Source of the DNA: Treponema sp. UBA4232
GTDB taxonomy: Bacteria > Spirochaetota > Spirochaetia > Treponematales > Treponemataceae
Direction of reading: 5' to 3'
Length of the DNA: 11,871 nt
NCBI GenBank assembly: GCA_002396325.1
Contig: DGXM01000185.1
Coordinates: 1-11,871 of the forward strand
Of this stretch, positions 1 through 6,144 are shown one piece after another. The stretch's first letter is position 1. The number at the start of each line of letters is the position of its first letter. The position numbers and the translations under genes were made by a program. The notes under the pieces were generated by a model. The model was not told where the DNA came from. It made no database searches and worked only from the letters and a program-made list of their open reading frames with translations.

Positions 1-125
1 GCAGCAGGTTCTGAATGACACCGGGTGGCAAACTTGTCGGACATCCCCTTGATTTTTTGCTGACTCATTTTGAACTCTTTGCATTTTGTTTCATGCTGAA
101 GCCCTGTGCGATTCCTTACAAGCTA

Positions 126-154
126 TTGACATTTTTTTGCTTACCCGTTACCCT
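126..154 (+). promoter_or_regulatory. Predicted sigma-70 promoter of the birA-bioY-ecfA-ecfT cluster
   Basis: A consensus -35 box TTGACA (126-131) is followed after 17 bp by TACCCT (149-154), which keeps the key first T, second A and last T of a -10 box. Transcription would begin at about 160-162, only a few bases before the birA ATG at 165, so the message would be leaderless or nearly so. No Shine-Dalgarno sequence is visible before that ATG, which agrees with this. The -35 match is strong and the -10 match is moderate. Confidence 0.55.
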
Positions 155-174
155 AGTTCAAAATATGGGTAACG
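146..174. promoter_or_regulatory. Candidate BirA operator (inverted repeat over -10 box and start codon)
   Basis: A perfect 8-bp inverted repeat CGTTACCC-N13-GGGTAACG covers the -10 box, the presumed start site and the first codons of birA. The half-site resembles known BirA half-sites of the TTGTTAACC type (about 7 of 9 positions), and the two-arm layout with a central spacer is the same. The spacer is slightly shorter than the usual 14-16 bp. Lying directly in front of an HTH-containing biotin ligase and a biotin importer, it probably lets biotinoyl-AMP-bound BirA repress its own operon. The structure is seen directly; the identity of the binder is inferred. Confidence 0.55.
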
Positions 175-1112
175 AAACAACTTCAACCAAATATAAAATA
201 CTGAAGCTTCTTAGGGATTCGAGCGGACCTCTTTCCGGAGAAAATGCCGCGAAAGCTCTTGGAATTTCCCGGACTTCCGTGTGGAAAGCAGTACAGTCGC
301 TTCAGGATGCAGGATACGGAATCGAATCAACAGCATCAGGATACATGCTTGCACAGGATTTGGATGATTCCATTTTCCCATGTGAATTCGGGGAGGAAGA
401 AAAATACTTCACCTATTTCAAGTCAACTGAATCCACGATGATTCAGGCGCGTAAAATCGCACAGGGAAAACATTCTGTTTCCAGTGAGCCAGAGTTTCGG
501 ATCGTGACTGCCGATGAACAGACAAAAGGCCGCGGAAAGGGAAACCGCGTATGGAAGACAACCAAAGGGAGCCTTGCATTCACTCTGGTGACCAGCGACA
601 AAAAACCGCATTTTCTCAGCGAAAGGATGGTCATGGCATCCCAGATTGCACTCTGCGAAAGTCTCAGACGGATTTCTGACAAAAAGTTTTTTCTACGGTG
701 GCCGAATGACGTATGGACAGAAGACGGCAAAGTGGCTGGAATCCTTGACGAACTTTTTTCAACAGGCTCAATGTGTTCCTGGCAGAATCTTGGAATCGGC
801 ATAAACATTCATTCTGCTCCGCACATCGAAAAAACCGACCGCGTGCTGGACAATTCAAAACCGGGAATACGAAGAGAGATTTTGCGGAATTTCTGCATGG
901 ATTTTTCCCGTCTAAAAAAAACAGCCTTAAGCGAAGATGATTCACTTTCCCGTCTGTGGAATTCACTTTGCATGGATTATCAAAAAGAAGTCAAAACGAA
1001 AAAAAGCGGCACTTTTGTGTTCGCCGGAATCAATGCATACGGATGCGGAATCTTAAAATCAGAGCATGGATGCAAAATTCTTGTTCCGGGAAGCGACTCG
1101 TATGTAAAATGA
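165..1112 (+). CDS. birA: Bifunctional biotin--[acetyl-CoA-carboxylase] ligase / biotin operon repressor
   Basis: This enzyme activates biotin to biotinoyl-AMP and attaches it to a lysine of biotin-dependent carboxylases or decarboxylases; the adenylate-bound form is the co-repressor complex. At 315 residues it matches group II BirA proteins. Residues about 8-62 form an HTH_11 winged helix (LSGENAAKALGISRTSVWKA region). The catalytic domain shows the biotinoyl-AMP loop GRGKGNRVW (122-130), RWPND (178-182), KVAGIL (189-194) and LGIGIN (209-214). A short C-terminal beta domain follows. The start at 165 was chosen because the frame extends upstream to position 15 with hydrophobic sequence unlike the family, whereas the winged helix begins just after 165. 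It has no Shine-Dalgarno sequence and may be translated from a leaderless message. It leads the biotin transporter genes and is probably autoregulated through the overlapping inverted repeat. Confidence 0.93.
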   Translation: MGNETTSTKYKILKLLRDSSGPLSGENAAKALGISRTSVWKAVQSLQDAGYGIESTASGYMLAQDLDDSIFPCEFGEEEKYFTYFKSTESTMIQARKIAQGKHSVSSEPEFRIVTADEQTKGRGKGNRVWKTTKGSLAFTLVTSDKKPHFLSERMVMASQIALCESLRRISDKKFFLRWPNDVWTEDGKVAGILDELFSTGSMCSWQNLGIGINIHSAPHIEKTDRVLDNSKPGIRREILRNFCMDFSRLKKTALSEDDSLSRLWNSLCMDYQKEVKTKKSGTFVFAGINAYGCGILKSEHGCKILVPGSDSYVK

Positions 1113-1147
1113 CCGGAAAAAAATATCTGTGGTAAAAAAAAGAATAC

Positions 1148-1169
1148 CTCGAAAAATTCACTTTTCGAG
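1148..1169. repeat. Hairpin between birA and bioY
   Basis: A perfect 8-bp inverted repeat CTCGAAAA / TTTTCGAG with a 6-base loop lies in the 98-base gap between birA and bioY. On the + strand it is not followed by a T-run, so it is not a normal terminator for birA. On the - strand it is followed by a run of eight T (complement of the A-run at about 1134-1141), so it could stop antisense transcription. It could also separate expression of birA from the transporter genes. Its function is unknown. Confidence 0.4.
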
Positions 1170-1210
1170 ATGTTCATAAATTGCACTAAAAAAATATGTG
1201 AGGTTTACAA

Positions 1211-1771
1211 ATGAAAAAGAAAACTGCTTTCGTTCTTACGGCTTTATTTGCAGCACTGACTGCGGCCGGATGTTTTATCCAGATTCCCCTGCCGACAGGA
1301 ATTCCCATAGTCCTGCAGGACATGATGGCAATGCTTTCCGGCCTTCTTCTGGGACCGGTTTACGGCGGACTTGCTGTCTTTGTCTTTATTGTCCTGGGCT
1401 GCATTGGTCTTCCGGTGTTTTCAGGAAAGGCAGGGATAAACGTAATTCTGCAGGGACCGACCGGAGGATTCATCATTTCGTATCTGCTTGCTGCGATTGC
1501 CGGCGGACTTTTCCTTGCCCTGTTTTTGAAGAACGGAAAAAAACACAGTCAGGCAAAGGAGTGGATTTTCATAATTCTTGCAGCTCTGATTGCCACTGTC
1601 GTCGTGTTTGCGGGAGGCATCACAGGATTTATGATTATCACGAAAAAAACTCTGGCGGAAAGCCTGGCGATTACACTCGTGCCGTTCATTCCCGGAAATC
1701 TGATTAAGATTGTGCTCATGGTTCTGCTGACAAAAAAATTCCGCCCAATCATTTACAACTACACTCACTGA
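1211..1771 (+). CDS. bioY: Biotin transporter BioY (ECF substrate-binding S-component)
   Basis: BioY is the membrane S-component that binds biotin and hands it to the ECF energising module. The 186-residue protein fits the family length and is almost entirely hydrophobic, with about six membrane helices. It carries family features: the first helix after the KKKTA start, the LQDMMAMLSGLLLGPVYGG segment (about residues 36-54), and the GLPVFSGKAGINVILQGPTGGF loop region that shapes the biotin pocket. A clear GAGG ribosome site (1200-1203) sits 7 bases before the ATG. The next gene starts 1 base after its stop, so translation is coupled to the ATPase. The assignment is firm; no biotin synthesis gene is present nearby, which fits a scavenger. 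Confidence 0.93.
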   Translation: MKKKTAFVLTALFAALTAAGCFIQIPLPTGIPIVLQDMMAMLSGLLLGPVYGGLAVFVFIVLGCIGLPVFSGKAGINVILQGPTGGFIISYLLAAIAGGLFLALFLKNGKKHSQAKEWIFIILAALIATVVVFAGGITGFMIITKKTLAESLAITLVPFIPGNLIKIVLMVLLTKKFRPIIYNYTH

Positions 1772-1772
1772 C

Positions 1773-2495
1773 ATGGAACACATTCTTGAGGTAAAAAACG
1801 TCACAAAGGTCTTCGCCGGTGATGTGCAGGCACTTGATGACGTTTCTTTCAGCGTCGAATCAGGGGAATTCATTTTGATCGGCGGTTCGAACGGATCCGG
1901 GAAAAGCGTGCTGATGGCTCTGATAGCAGGTCTTGACGAGCCTTCGTCCGGGAGCATCGAATTGCAGGCGGGAGTACGCGCAGGTCTTGTGTTTCAGGAT
2001 GCCGATGCACAGATACTTGGTGAAAGTCCTTGGGAAGACGTGGCATTCGGGGCAAAAAACTGCGGACTGAAAAAAAACGCTCTTGACGAATGTGTAAAAT
2101 CGGCCTTGGAGAAAACAGGTCTTGCCGACAAAAAGGATTTTCCGTCCAGGCAGATGAGCGGAGGAGAAAAAAGAAGACTTGCGGTTGCAGGCATTCTTGC
2201 CATGGGAAGAGAACTGATTATTTTTGACGAGCCATTTGCAAATCTTGACTGGCCTGGTGTCCGGCAGGTATGCGCGATACTCAGGCAGCTCAAGGAAGAT
2301 GGAAAAACCGTAATCGTACTGACCCATGAAATAGAAAAGATTCTCGCTCTTGCCAGCCGTTTCATAATCCTCGACAAAGGAAAAATAAGATTCGACGGCA
2401 CTCCTGAAGAAGGACTCGCACTTGATCTTGAGAAATACAGCATCAGGAATCCTCTTAGAACATACAAAAGCGCAGGAGACCTTCTGTGGCTGTAA
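1773..2495 (+). CDS. bioM: ECF transporter ATP-binding protein (BioM/EcfA)
   Basis: This cytoplasmic ATPase powers biotin import together with BioY and the adjacent EcfT. In its 240 residues the ABC motifs are intact: Walker A GGSNGSGKS (37-45), Q-loop VFQDADAQ (73-80, typical of ECF ATPases), signature MSGGEKRRLAVAG (128-140), Walker B LIIFDEPFANLD (148-159) and the switch histidine in VLTHEIEK. The usual GKST of the P-loop is GKSV here, which keeps the required serine. Only one ATPase gene is present, so it probably works as a homodimer, as in dedicated BioMNY systems. The ATG follows the bioY stop by one base and has no obvious ribosome site, so it likely depends on translational coupling. 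Confidence 0.92.
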   Translation: MEHILEVKNVTKVFAGDVQALDDVSFSVESGEFILIGGSNGSGKSVLMALIAGLDEPSSGSIELQAGVRAGLVFQDADAQILGESPWEDVAFGAKNCGLKKNALDECVKSALEKTGLADKKDFPSRQMSGGEKRRLAVAGILAMGRELIIFDEPFANLDWPGVRQVCAILRQLKEDGKTVIVLTHEIEKILALASRFIILDKGKIRFDGTPEEGLALDLEKYSIRNPLRTYKSAGDLLWL

Positions 2496-3151
2496 AACTT
2501 TTTTCGTATCAAAGAGGCAATACCTTACTCCATCGAATTCCCGCACTGGCAAAGTTGATTTTCATAATCCTCTTCTGCATTCTTGTCTGCAGGGATCTAC
2601 AGGGGCAGGCTCTGGTTGCAAAAGACGCCGCATGCATTCTGCTGATTCTGATTTTGTTTTTTTCAGCAGGACATCCATTCCGCAGTCTGATTGAATTATG
2701 GCCGGTTCTAGTTATAGGAGCATTTGTCACCGTGTGCCGCTCCATTGATTTTTTCCCGCTTTCGTTTGTAAAGGAGGGACTGTTCGAGGGACTCCGATAT
2801 ACATTCAACTTTTTGATTTCAAGTCTTGCGTGTTCACTGGTTTTTCGAACCACATCTTCACTTAAGATTATGGATGCTCTGGAAACCGTGCAGGATTGCA
2901 TTGCAAAAATTTTCCCACCGATAAACAAACTGAATCCTGCCCTGCTGATTTCCATGACAATCAGCTTCATTCCAATGGTTTTTGAAACATGGAACAAGGT
3001 TGCTCTTGCAGTAAAGGCGCGGGAACATGACGGAAAAAGAAACCATTTCAGCCTCAGGATTTTGTCCGCTCAGTTTTCCGCATTATTTTCCTGTCTTTTG
3101 TACAAGGCCGAAACCGCACGAAAGGCAATACTAAACAGAAGCGGAGAATGA
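2486..3151 (+). CDS. bioN: ECF transporter transmembrane protein (BioN/EcfT)
   Basis: This is the T-component that couples ATP hydrolysis in BioM to movement of BioY. It has 221 residues with hydrophobic segments near residues 16-60, 70-85 and 100-120 and an amphipathic coupling region. The charged segment VKAREHDGKRN (about residues 173-183) sits where EcfT proteins carry their ATPase-coupling Ala-Arg motifs. The start is a GTG at 2486, 10 bases inside the end of the ATPase gene, with AGGAG (2474-2478) placed 7 bases upstream. This overlap supports a single operon. The gene ends 177 bases before the converging metI gene. The family assignment is firm; biotin specificity comes from bioY. Confidence 0.88.
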   Translation: MAVKLFSYQRGNTLLHRIPALAKLIFIILFCILVCRDLQGQALVAKDAACILLILILFFSAGHPFRSLIELWPVLVIGAFVTVCRSIDFFPLSFVKEGLFEGLRYTFNFLISSLACSLVFRTTSSLKIMDALETVQDCIAKIFPPINKLNPALLISMTISFIPMVFETWNKVALAVKAREHDGKRNHFSLRILSAQFSALFSCLLYKAETARKAILNRSGE

Positions 3152-3328
3152 AATCATTTGTTGAATGCACACGGCCGCTTCATCTCTGGAAAGACGACAG
3201 AGAACTCTTCGCCACGGAATGTTGATTGAGAATCGTTCCCGTCAAAAATCAGCAGCATCCGATCGGATCCGCAGCAGGTTTCAAGCGGCGCGGTATATTG
3301 CACCTTCCGCACGAATAACCACGTGCAC

Positions 3329-4033
3329 TCAATGCTTCAGTTTTCTGTTCGTACTGATTGCAAGTCTGGTTCCAAGGCTCTGGAGTGCCTGAACGAGAAT
3401 CACGAGAAGAATCACCGCGAGAATCATTACGAGGGTTTTGTATCTATAGTAGCCGTAGTTGATTGCGATTTTTCCAAGACCGCCGCCTCCGATGATTCCG
3501 CTCATTGCCGTGTAGCCCAGAATCGTGGTTGCCGCTATCGTGAGATTTGAAACAAGCGAGGGAACGCTTTCAGGAATCAGAACCTTCATCACAATCTGCA
3601 TGGGTGAGGCTCCAAGACTCTGTGCCATTTCGACCGTGTTCGGATTCACTTCACGTATGCTTGTCTCGACCAGCCTTGCCACAAACGGGAATGCCGCAAT
3701 CACAAGGGGCACCACAGTGGGAAATGTTCCGACCACAGTTCCGCAGATGAGACGAGTGAGAGGAAACACAAGAATCATTAGGATGAGGAACGGAATGGAA
3801 CGCAGAATGTTTATGACAAGATTCAATATGCGCATAAGATTTTTCGGAAGAGGATGTATTCCTTTTTCCTCGCCGGTCACGAGAATCACTCCGAGCGGAA
3901 GACCTATCACTGCGGCAAAGAATGTGGCGAGAAATGTCACGTAAACAGTTTCCCACGTGGCGAGAAGAAACTGGGATTTTATGATTTCCCATGCCTCAAG
4001 AAGTTTTTCCGTATTGAAAATCGATGTATCCAT
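3329..4033 (-). CDS. metI: D-methionine/L-methionine ABC transporter permease MetI
   Basis: MetI forms the membrane channel of the MetNIQ methionine importer. The 234-residue protein has about five hydrophobic helices (near residues 26-55, 68-92, 97-120, then about 150-175 and 190-215). It carries the cytoplasmic coupling EAA-type motif EMAQSLGASPMQIVMKVLIP (about 135-154) that docks onto MetN. It is slightly longer than the usual 217 residues, with a charged C-terminal tail. Its ATG shares one base with the metN stop codon (TAATG arrangement), and a strong GGAGG site precedes it, so the two subunits are translationally coupled. It is the last gene of the sulfur operon and converges on the biotin cluster. 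Confidence 0.94.
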   Translation of the reverse strand: MDTSIFNTEKLLEAWEIIKSQFLLATWETVYVTFLATFFAAVIGLPLGVILVTGEEKGIHPLPKNLMRILNLVINILRSIPFLILMILVFPLTRLICGTVVGTFPTVVPLVIAAFPFVARLVETSIREVNPNTVEMAQSLGASPMQIVMKVLIPESVPSLVSNLTIAATTILGYTAMSGIIGGGGLGKIAINYGYYRYKTLVMILAVILLVILVQALQSLGTRLAISTNRKLKH

Positions 4034-5028
4034 TACAACTCCTCCACTGTAATATCAGTTATTTTTGAGAAAAATTCCACTGCCGTCTTTTTCTGCGCTT
4101 CATCGTCAAAACTAAGGAACAGCGAACCGAACGCCCTGTCTCCCACCGACTTTGTGGAAGCGTATGCGATATTCGCCCTTATGCCTTTTTCTATTGCAAG
4201 GTCTGCCACAAGAGGCCTGTTTGCCGCAACCGCACCGTTGAACACAACACGTATTGAATTCTTCTGTGCCGGAGTGACTGCCACTGTATTGCCGCCTTCA
4301 GGGAAAACAAGGTTTTTTGCGGCACGGGACCTGGGCCTGCTGAATATCTGCTCCACACTTCCAGTCTCAACGACCGTACCTTCTTCGAGGATTGCCACAC
4401 GGCTGCATATTTTCTCAACCACGCTCATCTGATGGGTTATCACAATCACGGTGATTTTAAGTCTGCGGTTGATTTCCTGTATCAGATCGAGTATTGATGC
4501 CGTTGTCTTCGGATCAAGTGCGCTGGTGGCCTCGTCGCAGAGAAGCACATCTGGATTCGTGGCAAGGGCACGCGCAATCGCAACCCGCTGCTGCTGTCCA
4601 CCTGAGAGCTGCGAGGGATATGCATTCGCCTTGTCTCCAAGTCCCACAAGCTCAAGAAGTTCCTGCGCCTTTTTTACGGCCTCCTGTTTCGGAGAGCCCG
4701 AAAGCTCAAGAGGGAAACACACATTTCCAAGACAGTTCCGCTGCGACAGAAGATTGAAGCTCTGGAAAATCATCGTGACTTTCCTCCTCATCCTGCGGAG
4801 TTCCTTTTCATCCAGAACCGAAACATCCTGTCCGTTAATCAGCACACGTCCTGAAGTAGGTTTCTCAAGCATATTTATCGATCTCACCAGCGTGCTTTTT
4901 CCAGCTCCCGACATTCCTATCACACCGAAGATTTCCCCATCCTCGATTTTGAGCGAAACATTTTTCAGGGAGTGCACCGGACCGTCAGCCGTCTCAAATG
5001 TCTTGGAAAGATTTTCTATTTCAATCAT
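4033..5028 (-). CDS. metN: Methionine import ATP-binding protein MetN
   Basis: MetN hydrolyses ATP to drive methionine import through MetI. The 331-residue protein has a complete ABC domain: Walker A GMSGAGKST (38-46), signature LSGGQQQR (141-148), Walker B DVLLCDEATSALD (160-172) and switch histidine in VITHQ (196-200). Residues about 255-331 form the ACT-like NIL domain, which in MetN binds cytoplasmic methionine and shuts the transporter down (trans-inhibition). The start at 5028 was preferred over 5070 because the protein then begins MIEIENLSK like the family and has a GGAG site 6 bases upstream. It is separated from metQ by 104 bases holding a hairpin, and overlaps metI by one base. Confidence 0.95.
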   Translation of the reverse strand: MIEIENLSKTFETADGPVHSLKNVSLKIEDGEIFGVIGMSGAGKSTLVRSINMLEKPTSGRVLINGQDVSVLDEKELRRMRRKVTMIFQSFNLLSQRNCLGNVCFPLELSGSPKQEAVKKAQELLELVGLGDKANAYPSQLSGGQQQRVAIARALATNPDVLLCDEATSALDPKTTASILDLIQEINRRLKITVIVITHQMSVVEKICSRVAILEEGTVVETGSVEQIFSRPRSRAAKNLVFPEGGNTVAVTPAQKNSIRVVFNGAVAANRPLVADLAIEKGIRANIAYASTKSVGDRAFGSLFLSFDDEAQKKTAVEFFSKITDITVEEL

Positions 5029-5050
5029 ACCTGTCTCCACAAATCTTTTT

Positions 5051-5090
5051 GAAAACAAAGCCTCCCACATCCCTAGGACATGAGAGGCCT
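5051..5090 (-). terminator. Hairpin with T-rich tail between metQ and metN
   Basis: Reading the - strand, the arm at 5090-5076 can pair with 5072-5058 over 15 positions (mostly Watson-Crick, with a few G-T wobbles), leaving a 3-base loop. It is followed by CTTTGTTTTC (seven T in eight bases). This looks like a leaky intrinsic terminator or a 3'-end protecting stem. Placed after the binding-protein gene and before the ATPase/permease genes, it would give more MetQ than MetNI. Such stoichiometry control is well known in binding-protein operons. Confidence 0.6.
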
Positions 5091-5132
5091 CAAACTATCA
5101 CGGAAAAATCCCGCGAAGCAAATCCGATTTTA

Positions 5133-5999
5133 TTACCTGCCGACCTTCTTGAGATCCTTCAGATTCTTTTTCTTTCCGGGATACACACCGAACGGCTCAA
5201 CGTGAATGCCCGCAACGGAAACCAGATGTGTTCCGTTCTCCTTGTTGAAGTCATCCAGATAAGGAATGTGCTGGAAATAGTTTGCGTCAACCTCTCCGCT
5301 TTCAACAACATTGTTCGGCTGCACATAATCATTGAACTCGAGAATCTTCAGTGTCACGCCCTTTGCAGCAAGAATCTCTTTTGCGATTGCAAGAATCTCC
5401 GCATGAGGAGTTGGTGTTGCGGCAATCGTAATCGTCTTTCCCTTGATTGCGTTGTAGTCGACAGTGGGATCATATCCGTCGGTAGGATTGTTCACGACAG
5501 AGATTACGGCACCGTTGTAAGTCTTTGAAATGTAGTCGCGGACACGTGCGCTTTTTACAGCCGCTACCAAAGCCTTTATTTCGGGCTTGTCCTCATTTCC
5601 CGCTTTCACGGCGACGATATTCACATATGCCGATGCGGAATCTTCAACAACCAAAGCCTCCTTCGCGGGATTAAGACCTGCACCGATTGCATAGTTTGCA
5701 TTGATCAGGGCATAATCAACGTCACGGCGGACAGAGGGCAGCTGAGCCGCTTCTACCTCACGGAATTTGAAATTGTTCGGATTCTCAACCACATCAAGAG
5801 GTGTGGCTGTAATTCCTGCACCCGGCTTCAATGTAATGTAACCGGCTTCCTGAAGCAAAAGCAGTGCGCGGGCTTCATTTGTGGTGTCATTCGGAATCGC
5901 CACGGTAACGGGTTTCGGCTGCTTGGGTTTTGCCCCCAACGGACTTACTGCGGCTGCCACGGCCAAAAGACCAATCAAAATCTTAACACTCTTTTTCAT
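5133..5999 (-). CDS. metQ: Circularly permuted methionine-binding protein (MetQ/NlpA family)
   Basis: This is the periplasmic receptor of the MetQNI importer. The 288-residue protein has a signal peptide (residues 1-23, KK followed by a hydrophobic core, ending SPLGA). Residues about 30-168 match the part that is C-terminal in ordinary MetQ: VAIPNDTTNEARALLLL (33-49), LDVVENPNN, EAAQLP, the INANYA ligand segment (99-104) and VEDSASAYVN. A linker (about 169-187) leads to residues 188-288, which match the ordinary N-terminal part: TPTPHAEIL, EFNDYVQPN (221-229), DANYFQHIPYLDDFNKENG (238-256), EPFGVYPGKKKNLKDL. The order is thus swapped, while both lobes and the ligand residues remain. No lipobox cysteine is present, unlike most MetQ. 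The start at 5999 has a GGAGG site 8 bases upstream. The family assignment is firm, and the permutation is read directly from motif order. Confidence 0.92.
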   Translation of the reverse strand: MKKSVKILIGLLAVAAAVSPLGAKPKQPKPVTVAIPNDTTNEARALLLLQEAGYITLKPGAGITATPLDVVENPNNFKFREVEAAQLPSVRRDVDYALINANYAIGAGLNPAKEALVVEDSASAYVNIVAVKAGNEDKPEIKALVAAVKSARVRDYISKTYNGAVISVVNNPTDGYDPTVDYNAIKGKTITIAATPTPHAEILAIAKEILAAKGVTLKILEFNDYVQPNNVVESGEVDANYFQHIPYLDDFNKENGTHLVSVAGIHVEPFGVYPGKKKNLKDLKKVGR

Positions 6000-6111
6000 A
6001 TCAATACCTCCAGATTTATTTTCAGACGCTGTTTGAAACCAGTTTTCCATCTGATGGTCCAACTCTATCATTTTTTTCAAAACGTGCCTAATACTTGTTT
6101 CGTATTGTCAC

Positions 6112-6130
6112 TTATAGCTTTTACCTATAA
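6112..6130. repeat. Small inverted repeat upstream of metQ
   Basis: A perfect 6-bp inverted repeat TTATAG-N7-CTATAA lies just after the mccA stop in the 145-base gap before metQ. A second short one, AATAC-N7-GTATT (6090-6106), follows in the direction of metQ transcription. They could be operators or weak structures for an internal metQ promoter, but no convincing -35/-10 pair was found. AT-rich short repeats arise easily by chance. Confidence 0.25.
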
Positions 6131-6144
6131 CCCACGGACGCATT

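Noticed and set aside
1..88. A divergent - strand gene starting near 88 and leaving the window (MSQQKIKGMSDKF...)
   Set aside because: The frame is open to the window edge, but only about 29 codons are visible, with a weak ribosome site and no recognisable family.
15..164. N-terminal extension of birA by 50 codons
   Set aside because: The extension is hydrophobic, unlike the family, runs through a good promoter and the inverted repeat, and has no ribosome site. The winged helix starts right after the ATG at 165.
3152..3328. A gene or clear terminator between the converging ecfT and metI
   Set aside because: Only a 12-bp palindrome ATCCGATCGGAT (3257-3268) and a 5-bp stem GCACG/CGTGC (3309-3326) were found, without a good T-run. 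The 75-codon + frame from 3165 has no family resemblance and no ribosome site.
5101..5135. Terminator directly after the metQ stop (AAAATC ... GATTTT)
   Set aside because: The arms are AT-rich and short with a long loop; the stem at 5058-5090 is far stronger.
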